Shown piece after piece: positions 32,048 through 42,416 of a DNA stretch of 45,654 nucleotides. The stretch is from an uncultured Prevotella sp. (GTDB lineage: Bacteria; Bacteroidota; Bacteroidia; Bacteroidales; Bacteroidaceae): NCBI GenBank assembly GCA_946404405.1, contig CAMJDL010000024.1:1-45654 (forward strand), in the 5' to 3' direction. The notes under the pieces are model-generated. The model was not told the origin of the DNA. It saw only the letters and a program-made list of their open reading frames with translations, and ran no database searches. Made by a program: the position numbers and the translations under genes. How positions within the stretch are numbered: the stretch's first letter is position 1; the number at the start of each line of letters is the position of its first letter.

Positions 32048-33586
32048 ATGAGAAAACTACTAATTTCATTAATTGGCTTGATGTCTGTAGTTTACTCCAT
32101 GGCTCAAGACATGAAAGTTGTCGATTTCCGCCTGTTGGAGAACGACCTGACAGCAAACACGCGCGGTACAGAAAAGATGGACCAGAACGGCGAGCGTGCG
32201 GCACTCATCAAAATCGTGACTCCTGAGCGAGGCTTTACCTTCGACGGTGGATCGTTAGGTATCGTGGCTTCCGAGGAGCATACGGGTGAAATATGGCTGT
32301 ATGTTCCCCGTCGAGCTCAAAAGCTCATCGTCAAGCATGATGCCTTTGGTGTGCTACGCGACTATTACTACCCAATCCCCATCAGTGGCGGTCGTACCTA
32401 TGAGATGCTGATAGATATCGGTACTGGTCGCTATGTCACTATTACTTCCGAGATAGCGCGCTCTAAAATCGTTATCGATGGCGAAGATTGTGGTCCCGCA
32501 CCTATTTATAATAAATATCTGAACTATGGCCGCCATATCATTACGGCAACCAAAGACCGTTATGAGGGTAAGGAGGCCGTCTATGTCACGACCGGCGACG
32601 ATCAGAGCGCACGTGTGGTAAACATCGAACAGACTGATATCAGTAATCTCTTTGCTGACGTCACGGTTCGCGTGGACAACAATGCCGACATCTATTTTGA
32701 AGGGCAGAACATGGGTACCAACATTTGGAAGACCCAGTTGCGCGAAGGTAGCTATACGGTGGTAACACGTAAAGCCGACTGCGACTCGGTAAAGACCAGT
32801 TTTATCGTGAAAGCCGGGCAGGCCAACGAGTTCCATGCAGCACCGCCTATCCCATATACTGGATTCCTCAGCATATTCACCCGTCCGCAGAATACGACAG
32901 CCATGCTTGACGGCAAGAGCATTCTGACTGCTGGTGAGACCGTTACCCTGCCGGTGGGTACCCACTCCGTTGACTATACCGCTAAAGGCTATGTAGCCCA
33001 GCGCAAGGAATACGAAATATACCGCAATCTCACGGTTGCCGATACGGTGATGATGGCAGAGATATCCTACTTGCGCCCGAATGCTTTCTATTTCGGAGGT
33101 GGCGTTAACGTCCGCACATTGGGAGGTTATACTGCTACGGTAGGTGCGGTGTTAGGCGATAACGACTTCCAAATCAGCTACACCTTTGGTAACAGCGAAT
33201 CGGACATCGCCTATTGGTCGAATACCAATACAGGTAACCTTGAAAGCCGTGTGGCATACAAGATGAACTCTGCGCAGATACGCTATGGGTATCAGATTCG
33301 TCTGATGCGTCGTCTGGGACTGACACCTCAGGTGGGATTCTGCTATAACTCTTTATCGGCAGTGGTTAAGCAGGGTACCACCAGTTACGGTGACGGTGCT
33401 TCCCAACAAGCGCTTACCATTGGTGCCAAACTGACCTTGGTGCCTATGCAGCATGTGTACATCTTCGCCATGCCTGAAATAGGTCTGGGTCTAAAGAATG
33501 ATGAAATCTTCAAGAAGATATCAGACGCCGCAGGCTTTAGCACTACCATCTTAGGTGTTATAGCTGGTGTTGTGGTGAGCTTCTAA
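32048..33586 (+). CDS. PEGA-domain outer-membrane protein
   Basis: A 512-residue exported protein with a signal peptide of about 19 residues (VYSMAQ). Residues about 135-190 (KIVIDGEDCGPAPIYNKYLNYGRHIITATKDRYEG) and about 275-330 (AMLDGKSILTAGETVTLPVGTHSVDYTAKGY) match PEGA-type beta modules. The last 170 residues (from NAFYFGGGVNVRTLGG) look like a small outer-membrane beta-barrel ending in Phe (GVVVSF). Such proteins are common surface or envelope proteins in Bacteroidota. Its exact role is unknown. It is the first gene of a three-gene operon. Confidence 0.83.
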   Translation: MRKLLISLIGLMSVVYSMAQDMKVVDFRLLENDLTANTRGTEKMDQNGERAALIKIVTPERGFTFDGGSLGIVASEEHTGEIWLYVPRRAQKLIVKHDAFGVLRDYYYPIPISGGRTYEMLIDIGTGRYVTITSEIARSKIVIDGEDCGPAPIYNKYLNYGRHIITATKDRYEGKEAVYVTTGDDQSARVVNIEQTDISNLFADVTVRVDNNADIYFEGQNMGTNIWKTQLREGSYTVVTRKADCDSVKTSFIVKAGQANEFHAAPPIPYTGFLSIFTRPQNTTAMLDGKSILTAGETVTLPVGTHSVDYTAKGYVAQRKEYEIYRNLTVADTVMMAEISYLRPNAFYFGGGVNVRTLGGYTATVGAVLGDNDFQISYTFGNSESDIAYWSNTNTGNLESRVAYKMNSAQIRYGYQIRLMRRLGLTPQVGFCYNSLSAVVKQGTTSYGDGASQQALTIGAKLTLVPMQHVYIFAMPEIGLGLKNDEIFKKISDAAGFSTTILGVIAGVVVSF

Positions 33587-33588
33587 GA

Positions 33589-33609
33589 AGTGAGAAATGA
33601 CAAGTGAGA
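33589..33609 (+). repeat. Heptameric repeat in the PEGA-BACON gap
   Basis: Three 7-bp units (AGTGAGA, AATGACA, AGTGAGA) start 2 nt after the stop of the PEGA gene. The unit resembles the AAAGTGA tract at 25603. Confidence 0.7.
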
Positions 33610-33626
33610 ATAAAGCTTTAAAAACT

Positions 33627-34643
33627 ATGAATATACTGAAAAACTATCTTTGGCTTGCGGCGGTATTGCTGTCCGCTGCCTGTGTGCTATCTTCGTGTAA
33701 AAAGAGCGAAGAGCTTGGAGAGGAAATCATCGTCTCCAGCGACTATATCGTGGTTGATGCCAACGTGAACATTGGCGCCACCAGTACGGTAGCGGTGATG
33801 GAGGTGAGGTCGAACTGCAACTGGTACATTACCATAGATGGTGGCTGGCAGGGACTTCAGCTGAGTACCCTTGAGGGCACAAACAATGAGAATGTGAATA
33901 TCGAGACACCTCGTAACCAAACGCAGGATGAGCGTTCGGCAGTATTGACATTTAAGAACGACGACGGAACCATCAATCGTGCAGTCACTGTTCGTCAGGC
34001 TGCAGGCGATATTGAAGTGGAACTGTCGGTAGACCCTGTCAACATCAGTGTGATTGCCATTGGAGAGGAGAAGACTGCCAAGGTGACTTGTAACACTGAG
34101 TGGACTGTAGCCGTAGATGCCAATGCTCCATGGTGTGTGGCCGACAAACAGAAAGGTGTAGAAACCGAGGTAATCAAATTCACCATTCAGGCCAACCAGA
34201 CACCTAACGAGCGTCGCGCTGAGGTAGTCATCGCATCTGGAAACCGTACAGGTAATAAGAAAGAGCAAATTATTACCATTATACAGAATGCCGCTCCCAA
34301 GCCCTCGCCCATCGTGACAAGCGCTGTGGTAAACGATGCCAACAATAAAATTACGGTGACAGCCAGTTTCCAGTCTTTGTACGAAGTGACAGAGTATGGT
34401 TACTTTTATGGTACGAAACCAGAACCAACTACTGATATGACTGTAGTGGGAACTAATGGAGGAACCAACAAGAACTTTACTTTCACTATTGATGTGGAGG
34501 ATGGTCGGACCTACTATATTAGAGCCTATGCCGTTAGTGTTGTAGGCACAGGCTATAGCGAGGATTATGTTATCACGGTGCCTGGCGAAACCCCAAATAC
34601 CGACGACAATGTTTCTCCCAATCTGATTAGCAGAAAGAAGTAA
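33627..34643 (+). CDS. BACON-domain surface lipoprotein
   Basis: A 338-residue lipoprotein. The lipobox VLSSC is near residue 24. Two BACON-type beta-sandwich modules follow, with the pattern SNCNWYITIDGGW ... LTFKNDDG (about 55-125) and CNTEWTVAVDANAPWC ... VIASGNRTGNKKEQIITIIQNA (about 130-225). A fibronectin-like domain is last (TEYGYFYGTKPEP ... YYIRAYAVSVVGTGYSE). BACON domains bind carbohydrate or mucin-type ligands in Bacteroidota. The start at 33627 was preferred to 33597, because the 10 extra residues would fall in the repeat region and disturb the signal peptide. It ends 25 nt before the giant repeat protein. Confidence 0.85.
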   Translation: MNILKNYLWLAAVLLSAACVLSSCKKSEELGEEIIVSSDYIVVDANVNIGATSTVAVMEVRSNCNWYITIDGGWQGLQLSTLEGTNNENVNIETPRNQTQDERSAVLTFKNDDGTINRAVTVRQAAGDIEVELSVDPVNISVIAIGEEKTAKVTCNTEWTVAVDANAPWCVADKQKGVETEVIKFTIQANQTPNERRAEVVIASGNRTGNKKEQIITIIQNAAPKPSPIVTSAVVNDANNKITVTASFQSLYEVTEYGYFYGTKPEPTTDMTVVGTNGGTNKNFTFTIDVEDGRTYYIRAYAVSVVGTGYSEDYVITVPGETPNTDDNVSPNLISRKK

Positions 34644-34668
34644 TTATGAACCTTAAAGAGTTTTACTT

Positions 34669-37600
34669 ATGAAAAAATATATATTCTTAATCGTTGCACT
34701 GTTGAGTGCAGTGGGAATGAAGGCACAGTTCGCATGGGATGTAGAAGTTGGTAATTATAGGTACGATCTATTCGAAGATCATCATGCAGCCCTGAAGGGT
34801 GCGGTCAGTGTTTCTACGGATGAGATGACCGTTCCAAGTACATTTGTACATGAGGGTATTACTTATACTGTGACTGAACTAAATGGTTGGAACAGCGACA
34901 AAGTTGTGAAGACGCTGACACTGCCGTCGACACTTGTTTCTGTGAATGTTAATGGGTACATTAATGTGGAGGCGTTTGCCATCAACAGCAGTAATAGCAA
35001 ATTCTCTGTTGAGAGTGGCGTCCTGTTTAGTAAAGACAAGACAACCTTGGTGTGCTACCCGGGTGGAAAGTCGGGAGTGCGCTATGAGGTGCCTATTGGT
35101 GTGACTACCATTGGTCGCTATGCTTTCTATAACAACCAAAAATTGGAAACGATAGTATTACCTGAAGGCTTGACAACAATAGAGGAAAGTGCTTTTAATG
35201 CTATTTACACGCTGAACGAGTGTAACTTTCCTGAGACATTGAAAAGAATAGAAGGTTATGCTTTCAATGATTGTCGACTTGTTTTTAGCAATAACACCTT
35301 TACACTACCAAAAGGACTATCTTTTATCGGAGATGGAGCTCTTAGCAGTGCTTTCTTTGACAACGCTGCCATGACAGTGGTGTTCCCTGCAACATTAGGA
35401 CAGTCAGGCAGCCAGTTGAAAGTTCAAAACTACGCCTTCACCTGTAATACGATACGTTCAGAGATGACAGACCCCGTCCATTGCGGTGAGTGGGCCTTTC
35501 AGAATGTAAACGCTATTCATATTCCATACGGTACATTAGATGCATACAAGGCTAAGACAGGCTGGAACATGGATGCTTCAAGACTGCGCGAAGCAGCTAA
35601 TCCTGGTGCAGAAACGGTCGCGTCTGTAGATATAGAACGTGTGCTGGATTTCGATAATAATACTGTTTCTGTGAAATTCAGTACAAAGACAAACGGTGCT
35701 ACTATCCGATATAAGGTAGTTGAAAATGATTTCTATGAGAATAGTAATCCAACTGAATGGGCCATCTATGATGGAAGTACGATAAGCGTGGCAAGTTCTG
35801 AATGGCCTTACAACAGCAATACCTATTACGTCAAAGCCATAGCCATGAAGGCAGGTATGAACAATTCTCCGATAGCTAAGATGACCATACAATATGAATC
35901 GTTGAGAACAGCTATGCCTGTGATTAACTGCGTGGCTGGAGACACAAAGATGACGATGAGTACAACGGAGGAGGGGGCTGTGATTCGTTATACTACAGAC
36001 GGTACAACGCCAACAACCAGCAGTTCGGAATACACGGGCCAGATTACGTTAAACGGTAATTATACCTTTAAGGCAAAAGCTTTTAAGGAAGGCAAGTTCC
36101 CTTCGGATGACCAGATATATGATGTCCACTGGTTCAGATGCCAAACGCCAACTATCAGCTACGAAGCAGACACACCGAATGGCGAAGATGTAGTGGTGAC
36201 GATTACTGCAAATGGTGAAGGTGAGACATTGATGTATAGGACATCGAACAGCAGTGAAGACCAACTTTACAAAGGTACTCCAGTCAAAGTACGTCGCGAA
36301 ATAGACTTCTATGCCTTTGCCAAGAAGGAGCATTTTAACGATTCTGAAACAGCTTCTATATATCTCTCCAGAGGCAATATCGCTACAAATAGTCCACACA
36401 TTCAGGTTGACCAAAACACGAAGATGTTGACCCTGACAGCAGAAGAAGGTGCATCTATTTACTATACAATAGACGGAAAGACACCAGAGGTGAAAAACGA
36501 GATGCTATATGCTGCGCCTGTTGAATTGGCAGGCAATTGTACCGTCCGTGCCATTGCTTGGAAGAAAGGCAAGTTCCAGTCGGACGAGTCTTCCTTCACT
36601 ATAGATAACTGGTTCTCTGTATCGCCAGTTACCATGACACAAACCATTGTTGACGGACAGCCCATGATGCAGTTTGCCAGTGCAACAGAAGGCGCTGAGA
36701 TTTGGTATAGCTTCAATTGGTATAGTGAGGACCATCAATACAATAATGTACCTGTTGCAGCAGAAGAAGGACGAACTGTTTATGCTATTGCTAAGAAGAG
36801 CGGTTTCATTGACTCTGAGTGGCGCGAGTTCCATATCGACTATAGCCAGTACACCCGTTGTGCACGCCCCGAATTGGAAACTGATATCGACAAGCATCTT
36901 ATTACGTTAAGGACGAGTGAAGAAGGTGGAGAAATCTATTACGTCATCGATTCTGATGGCTTCGAGATACCGACTACCAAAAGTACGAAGTATACAGAGT
37001 CGTTCACGCCTTTTCAGCGTGGCTACCTCAGGTTTGTGACAGCTAAGGAAGGTAAGATCAATTCCGAGGTCAACACATATTGGCTTGATGAATTATTCCG
37101 TTTGAATCAGGTCACTTTTGAACCCCAAATTGGTGAGGACGGTGATTATATGATGAAGTTCAGCTGTAACGACCCTGTGGTTAAAGATGCAGATATATAT
37201 TATTATTATTCAGGACTTGCAGAGAAAAAGTATGAGGGCAAGGCTGTCAGTGTGCCCAAAGATGAATATGTCTATGCGTTTGCCCGCAAGGATGGCTGGC
37301 TGGATTCATATACCATATCTTGTTATGTCACTCGTGACCAGTATGTAGTCAGTCAGCCAAATATCAACATGCTGAGCGAGAAAAAGGTGCTGAAGATTGA
37401 ATCGATTCAGGATGGAACAGTGGTTTACTGGACCAATGATGGCACAGAACCGACAACCTCCAGTCCGAATAAGGCTGACCAGTACTATAATCCGGAGATT
37501 CAGGTTACGCGTAACTGTACCTATAAGTTTATAGCCACTAAGGCTGGTATGATTAATTCGCCTGTTACCGAAATTGTTATCAACGACTGGTTCCGTGCTC

Positions 37601-40600
37601 CTCAGGTGATAGTTACCCCTTATGGTTCGGACGATAAGCTGATGGTGAAAATGGAGGTTGACGCTGAGGATGCCTATAATTATGAAATCTATTGGGAGTA
37701 TGAGAATCGTGTGTCACAGGATTATGTCAAGTCAAACCAGAAATATAACGGTCCCTTTGAGGTCGAGGACGGGCACATGATTTATGTGACAGCCATCCGT
37801 GATGGCTTCAATCCCAATTGGGATACAACCAATTGGCTCTACTGGAGTTCATACCGCTGCAATCCGCCCAACATTTCTATTCGTGATACGGTGGTGACCA
37901 TTGTCGGCACAGAAGGTGCTTCGTTCTATTACACACTCGATGGCAGTACGCCCACCAAACAGAGCCTAAAATATACTGCTCCGTTTAAGTTGACGAAGAA
38001 CTGCAATGTCAAGGCTATTGCAACCATGGAAGGTAAGATGAATTCTGACGTTCGCGAAAACTCTTTCTGGGATTTCCGTGTGAAGGATGTCGAATTCTCA
38101 ATTTATGCCCAGAATAACAACCTGATGATGGAGCTGACTTGTAACGATAAGAATGCCACCATCTATTATAAGATAGGTGATGGTTACAATTCTGAAGACA
38201 TCACAGCAGAGCCAAATGTTAAATATACCGCTCCGTTTGTGTTACCGGAAGGTCGCAGTGTATGGGCATCTGCTACCAAGGAAGGATTCACCAATGCCAA
38301 TTGGAACTTCAGAGAAGGCGTTTGGAAGTCCTCTTACACCGCCAATATGCCCGACATCTATGTTGACGATAATGCCAAGGTTGTCATGTCTGGCGAAAAG
38401 AATGCAACTATCTACTACACAACAGATGGTAAGACACCTACGACAAGCAGCACCAAGTACACCGCTCCGTTCACTTTGAGTGCCAACGATACCGTTAAGG
38501 CCATCGCCGTGGTAGACCGGAAGTTCAACTCTGCTGTGAGCGAGTTCGTCTATAATGGCTATAGTGTGAATATGGTAACGATTACGCCGATTGTAGAAGA
38601 CAATATTCTGAAAGTACGTCTGCAGACAACGACGCCTAACGCTACTATCTACTATGGTATCAATGATCATAACGCAAAGACTTCTGCCAACATCCGTTAC
38701 ACTGCTCCGTTCACTGTCAAGAATGGCGACCGAATCTTTGCAAGTGCTACACGCAATGGCTATCAGGATGCTCCTTGGAGTGAATATGGTGAGATTTATT
38801 TCAGCGATTACACATGTAACGCTCCTATTATCTCTATAGATGGCGATGCTAATGTAAGTATCGGTAGCGATGTTGGTGCAAGCATTTACTACACACTTGA
38901 CGGCTCTATACCGACCGCTGCAAATACTCAGTATACCAATAGCTTCCAGCTGACACGCAATACGACGATTAAAGCAATCGCTATTAAGGACGGAATGATT
39001 AAATCGGATGTACGCGAGATGACTTATAACGGATTCCGTGTGGCTGATCCTGTCTTTGCCCAAAATGGTACTACAATGACGATCACCACCACGACACCTG
39101 AGGCAACAATCTATTATGCTTATGAGTCGGAGGGTAAAACAGTGAATAAGAATTCGCATAAGTACACGGGTCCATTCGATGTCATGGATAATAGTACCAT
39201 ACTCGCCTATGCTGTTCGTGATGGCTGGTACGACTCTGATATCAGGTCCGTTAATACTGGTGATAAGATTGCCTGTCCAATGGTTGAAGCAGTATCTTAT
39301 GATGGTCACTTCCTGACTTTGAAGGCTATCGACGATGCTACCATCTGGTACACCACCAATGGTAATGATCCTCGTGACAATTCGAACAAGACCGTCAGCT
39401 GGATATACGAATATAAGACACCTATCGCTATTAACAGCACTGGTCAGATTAAGGCTATCGCCACAAGGAAGTACATGAATCCTTCAGAGATTGCTACGTT
39501 CGATATCAACTTCTATGCAGGCGAGAACGGTACTACGCTCGAGAAGCCAGGTGTTCTCGAAGAGGTGATGACGTGGTCAGACGTGTCGACCATCACAGAG
39601 TTTAATATCGAAGGTCCGCTGAATCAGGCTGATTTGGCGTTCATTAAGAATAACATGACGTCATTGCAGCATCTCGACATGAGTAAGACGACGATAGAGG
39701 ATGGTACCCTGCCTGATAACGCATTCTCTGGTCTGCCAATCATTTCGTTCACTTCGCCTGAGAATATCACGCAAGTGGGCAATGGCATCTTCACTAACTG
39801 TCCGGAACTGGCTGCCGTTCGTTGGAATACAACCACCAAACTGCCTGACAATTCGTTTGATGCCAACCACAATCCGAACTTGCTGCTCTTCGTACGATTC
39901 GAAATCGCTGCTCCAAGTCATGCTGCTGTCGAGAATCAGATTATCAACGGCACAGCCCAGTCTATTGTACTTGTTGACGATTACGCCAGCAACTTCTACT
40001 GCCCAGAGCGGTTCTATGCAAAGTCGATAAAGTATACTCACAAGTTTACGATGACTTCTGGAAACGGTGGCGGATGGGAATCCTTTACACTGCCGTTCAC
40101 TCCTTCGCGCTTTATCCATGAGAGCAAGGGTGAGCTGTTACCATTCAAGAGCTATGAGCAACAGGAGAATCAGGAGGCTTATAGACCGTTCTGGTTACGC
40201 TCACTCAACGAACTGGGCTTCGAAGATGTTGGCACTATGGAGGCCAACAAGCCTTACATCATCTGTATGCCAAACAATGAGCGTTATGCTACACGCTTCC
40301 GCTTGGCTGGCAATGTCACGTTCAGTGCAACTGACACTTACGTGCCAGTCACCAATCCTGAACCGGCTGAAAAGGGTAATGTGATGTTTGTGCCTAACTT
40401 CATGCATCGTGACAAGGAGGTCGGTATCCTTGCTATCAATCTCGATGCTCAGGACGAGTTCTTGCCTGGTAGCGCATTCCTTGATAATGTGCGTGGCTTG
40501 CGTCCCTTCGAGGCCTATGCACGCAGCATTGGCGTATCACGTCAGGCTATCCGCATCGATGATGACGATTTGCAGTTGGCTACAGCTATTCAGGACACTC

Positions 40601-40746
40601 AGCTCATTGATGTCAGTGGTAATGCCATCATCAAAGTATACAATCTCTCAGGTAACCTTGTCATCACAGGCAAGCGCAGTGAGGTGATGTCTAAACTTGC
40701 AGATGGTGTCTATATCATTAACGGAAAGAAGATTGCTGTAAAGTGA
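34669..40746 (+). CDS. Giant surface protein with LRR and chitobiase-C-type repeats and a Por-type tail
   Basis: A 2025-residue exported protein (signal peptide about 19 residues, GMKAQ). Residues about 40-310 are BspA-like leucine-rich repeats (TTIGRYAFYNNQKLETIVLPEGL). Residues about 320-1620 contain 16 tandem modules of the chitobiase/hexosaminidase C-terminal class (core IYYTTDGKTPTTSS ... YTAPFTL ... VKAIA). They alternate strictly between two types. A second leucine-rich segment follows (about 1645-1745). A domain beginning GGGWESFTLPFTPS runs from about 1800 to 1965. A short sorting tail ends with INGKKIAVK. BspA-like repeats are usually adhesive, so a surface adhesin or glycan-contact role is inferred. 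No catalytic motif was seen. Confidence 0.88.
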   Translation: MKKYIFLIVALLSAVGMKAQFAWDVEVGNYRYDLFEDHHAALKGAVSVSTDEMTVPSTFVHEGITYTVTELNGWNSDKVVKTLTLPSTLVSVNVNGYINVEAFAINSSNSKFSVESGVLFSKDKTTLVCYPGGKSGVRYEVPIGVTTIGRYAFYNNQKLETIVLPEGLTTIEESAFNAIYTLNECNFPETLKRIEGYAFNDCRLVFSNNTFTLPKGLSFIGDGALSSAFFDNAAMTVVFPATLGQSGSQLKVQNYAFTCNTIRSEMTDPVHCGEWAFQNVNAIHIPYGTLDAYKAKTGWNMDASRLREAANPGAETVASVDIERVLDFDNNTVSVKFSTKTNGATIRYKVVENDFYENSNPTEWAIYDGSTISVASSEWPYNSNTYYVKAIAMKAGMNNSPIAKMTIQYESLRTAMPVINCVAGDTKMTMSTTEEGAVIRYTTDGTTPTTSSSEYTGQITLNGNYTFKAKAFKEGKFPSDDQIYDVHWFRCQTPTISYEADTPNGEDVVVTITANGEGETLMYRTSNSSEDQLYKGTPVKVRREIDFYAFAKKEHFNDSETASIYLSRGNIATNSPHIQVDQNTKMLTLTAEEGASIYYTIDGKTPEVKNEMLYAAPVELAGNCTVRAIAWKKGKFQSDESSFTIDNWFSVSPVTMTQTIVDGQPMMQFASATEGAEIWYSFNWYSEDHQYNNVPVAAEEGRTVYAIAKKSGFIDSEWREFHIDYSQYTRCARPELETDIDKHLITLRTSEEGGEIYYVIDSDGFEIPTTKSTKYTESFTPFQRGYLRFVTAKEGKINSEVNTYWLDELFRLNQVTFEPQIGEDGDYMMKFSCNDPVVKDADIYYYYSGLAEKKYEGKAVSVPKDEYVYAFARKDGWLDSYTISCYVTRDQYVVSQPNINMLSEKKVLKIESIQDGTVVYWTNDGTEPTTSSPNKADQYYNPEIQVTRNCTYKFIATKAGMINSPVTEIVINDWFRAPQVIVTPYGSDDKLMVKMEVDAEDAYNYEIYWEYENRVSQDYVKSNQKYNGPFEVEDGHMIYVTAIRDGFNPNWDTTNWLYWSSYRCNPPNISIRDTVVTIVGTEGASFYYTLDGSTPTKQSLKYTAPFKLTKNCNVKAIATMEGKMNSDVRENSFWDFRVKDVEFSIYAQNNNLMMELTCNDKNATIYYKIGDGYNSEDITAEPNVKYTAPFVLPEGRSVWASATKEGFTNANWNFREGVWKSSYTANMPDIYVDDNAKVVMSGEKNATIYYTTDGKTPTTSSTKYTAPFTLSANDTVKAIAVVDRKFNSAVSEFVYNGYSVNMVTITPIVEDNILKVRLQTTTPNATIYYGINDHNAKTSANIRYTAPFTVKNGDRIFASATRNGYQDAPWSEYGEIYFSDYTCNAPIISIDGDANVSIGSDVGASIYYTLDGSIPTAANTQYTNSFQLTRNTTIKAIAIKDGMIKSDVREMTYNGFRVADPVFAQNGTTMTITTTTPEATIYYAYESEGKTVNKNSHKYTGPFDVMDNSTILAYAVRDGWYDSDIRSVNTGDKIACPMVEAVSYDGHFLTLKAIDDATIWYTTNGNDPRDNSNKTVSWIYEYKTPIAINSTGQIKAIATRKYMNPSEIATFDINFYAGENGTTLEKPGVLEEVMTWSDVSTITEFNIEGPLNQADLAFIKNNMTSLQHLDMSKTTIEDGTLPDNAFSGLPIISFTSPENITQVGNGIFTNCPELAAVRWNTTTKLPDNSFDANHNPNLLLFVRFEIAAPSHAAVENQIINGTAQSIVLVDDYASNFYCPERFYAKSIKYTHKFTMTSGNGGGWESFTLPFTPSRFIHESKGELLPFKSYEQQENQEAYRPFWLRSLNELGFEDVGTMEANKPYIICMPNNERYATRFRLAGNVTFSATDTYVPVTNPEPAEKGNVMFVPNFMHRDKEVGILAINLDAQDEFLPGSAFLDNVRGLRPFEAYARSIGVSRQAIRIDDDDLQLATAIQDTQLIDVSGNAIIKVYNLSGNLVITGKRSEVMSKLADGVYIINGKKIAVK

Positions 40747-40772
40747 TACTCCGTTCTTCGGAACACTTGATA

Positions 40773-40813
40773 AAAAGAAGCCTGCTACTTCCATCGAGTA
40801 GCAGGCTTCTTTT
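40773..40813 (+). terminator. Bidirectional terminator between the repeat protein and cysS
   Basis: A 17-bp perfect stem (AAAAGAAGCCTGCTACT with its complement) and a 7-nt loop, with an A-run on one side and a T-run on the other. It serves both convergent transcripts, 26 nt after one stop codon and 17 nt after the other. Confidence 0.9.
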
Positions 40814-40830
40814 ATATCGTTAAATCGTCT

Positions 40831-42339
40831 TTATTTGTTCAGCTTCCAAGTGACACCATCTTTGGTGTCCTTGACCTCGAAACCAGCGGCAGCGAGTTCG
40901 TCGCGAATCTGGTCGCTGGTGGCCCAGTCCTTATTGGCCTTGGCTTTGGCACGCAAGTCGAGCACCATGTCGACAACCTTACCGAAAGCTTCTTCACGAG
41001 CTTCAGAACCATTAACCGTTAACCCTGAACCCTGAACCGAAGAGAGGCCGAGGATGTCGAAGGCAAAGAGGTTCATGACTTCTTTCAGTTCCTTCAGACA
41101 GTCGGCACAAATGGTGGCTTTGTGGTCGACGAGCTTGTTGATGGTAGTACAAGCCTCGAAGAGATGGCTCAGCACCAATGGTGTGGCGAGGTCGTCGTTC
41201 ATGGCGTCATAGCACTTCTGGCGCAGGCTCTTCACCACCTTCTCGGTCTCGGGGTCGCATTGCGACGAAATCGCAACACGCTCTAAATCGCTGATGGCAT
41301 TCATCAGCTTCTCATAGCCCTTTTCGGCAGCCTGCAGCGCCTCGTTCGAGAAGTCCACTGTACCACGATAGTGGGCTGAGAGTACGAAGAAGCGGATGGT
41401 CATGGGCGAGTATGCCTTCTCCAACAGGGGATGATTACCCGTAAAGAACTGCTCGAGGGTGATGAAGTTGTTGTACGACTTACCCATCTTCTGACCATTG
41501 ATGGTCAGCATGTTGTTGTGCATCCAATACTTCACGGCAGGATGACCCATCGAAGCCTGAGCCTGTGCTATCTCGCACTCGTGGTGGGGGAACACAAGGT
41601 CCATACCGCCTCCATGGATGTCAAACTCCTCGCCCAGATACTTGCGTCCCATAGCCGTGCACTCGCAGTGCCAGCCAGGGAAGCCGTCACTCCAGGGTGA
41701 GGGCCATCGCATGATGTGCTCGGGCTGAGCTTTCTTCCACAGGGCGAAGTCGGCCTGATTGCGCTTTTCTCCAACACCATCAAGATTCTCGCGCGAGGCA
41801 TCTTTGATGTTCTCAAGGCTTCGACCTGAGAGTATTCCGTACTTATATTTCTTATTATAAGCCTCGATATCAAAGTAGATAGAGCCATTGCTCTCGTAGG
41901 CAAAGCCATTGTCCAAAATCTGCTGCACCAGCTGCTGCTGTTCGATGATGTGGCCAGTGGCGTGGGGCTCGATAGAGGGACGCAACACGTTCAGCGCATC
42001 CATAAACTGATGATAGCGGTTGGTGTAGTATTGCGCAATCTCCATCGGCTCCAACTGCTCCAGTCGTGCCTTCTTGGCAATCTTGTCCTCGCCCTCATCG
42101 GCATCGTGCTCTAAGTGACCCACATCGGTGATGTTACGCACATAGCGTACCTTATAGCCTAAGTGTTTCAGATAGCGAAACACCAGGTCGAAGGTAATGG
42201 CTGGACGGGCATGTCCCAGATGAGGGTCGCCATAGACGGTAGGACCACAAACATACATGCCCACATTGGGGGCGTGTAACGGCTCGAAACGCTCCTTCTG
42301 GCGCGTCAGCGTATTATAAATGACTAATTTTGATTCCAT
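40831..42339 (-). CDS. cysS: Cysteinyl-tRNA synthetase
   Basis: Class I synthetase that charges tRNA-Cys, cytosolic. The 502-residue chain has the HIGH variant PHLGH (39-43), the KMSKS variant KMGKS (284-288), and the zinc ligands Cys31, Cys227 in HCECT, His252 and Glu256 in PHHECE. The C-terminal anticodon-binding part ends [10 protein letters not shown] ... VTWKLNK. Residues about 434-445 ([10 protein letters not shown]) are encoded by a 7-bp tandem repeat located between the DALR-like helical part and the end of the chain. Family members usually have a short variable linker there, so the repeat is probably tolerated. The gene has its own divergent promoter shared with the helix-hairpin-helix gene region. 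Confidence 0.95.
   Translation of the reverse strand: MESKLVIYNTLTRQKERFEPLHAPNVGMYVCGPTVYGDPHLGHARPAITFDLVFRYLKHLGYKVRYVRNITDVGHLEHDADEGEDKIAKKARLEQLEPMEIAQYYTNRYHQFMDALNVLRPSIEPHATGHIIEQQQLVQQILDNGFAYESNGSIYFDIEAYNKKYKYGILSGRSLENIKDASRENLDGVGEKRNQADFALWKKAQPEHIMRWPSPWSDGFPGWHCECTAMGRKYLGEEFDIHGGGMDLVFPHHECEIAQAQASMGHPAVKYWMHNNMLTINGQKMGKSYNNFITLEQFFTGNHPLLEKAYSPMTIRFFVLSAHYRGTVDFSNEALQAAEKGYEKLMNAISDLERVAISSQCDPETEKVVKSLRQKCYDAMNDDLATPLVLSHLFEACTTINKLVDHKATICADCLKELKEVMNLFAFDILGLSSVQGSGLTVNGSEAREEAFGKVVDMVLDLRAKAKANKDWATSDQIRDELAAAGFEVKDTKDGVTWKLNK
41004..41038 (-). repeat. Heptameric repeat inside cysS
   Basis: Five 7-bp units on the coding strand (GGTTCAG twice, GGTTAAC, GGTTAAT, GGTTCTG) encode residues 434-445. 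The same unit family is common between genes in this lineage. Because 7 is not a multiple of 3, a change of one unit would shift the frame of an essential gene. Confidence 0.8.
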
Positions 42340-42360
42340 AACTTCTTATAATTTTGGCTG

Positions 42361-42391
42361 CAAAGGTACGAATAAGTGAGAGAAATACAAA
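42361..42391 (-). promoter_or_regulatory. cysS promoter
   Basis: On the minus strand TTTG (42388-42391), 19 bp, TACCTTTG (42361-42368), 21 nt ahead of the ATG. Confidence 0.75.
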
Positions 42392-42416
42392 AGGAAAACT
42401 AGTTTTTCTTTATAAA

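Noticed and set aside
38242..39309. A 355-codon open frame on the minus strand inside the giant repeat protein gene
   Set aside because: It is the antisense of the repeat region, has no promoter, signal or family resemblance, and owes its length to codon bias of the repeats on the other strand.
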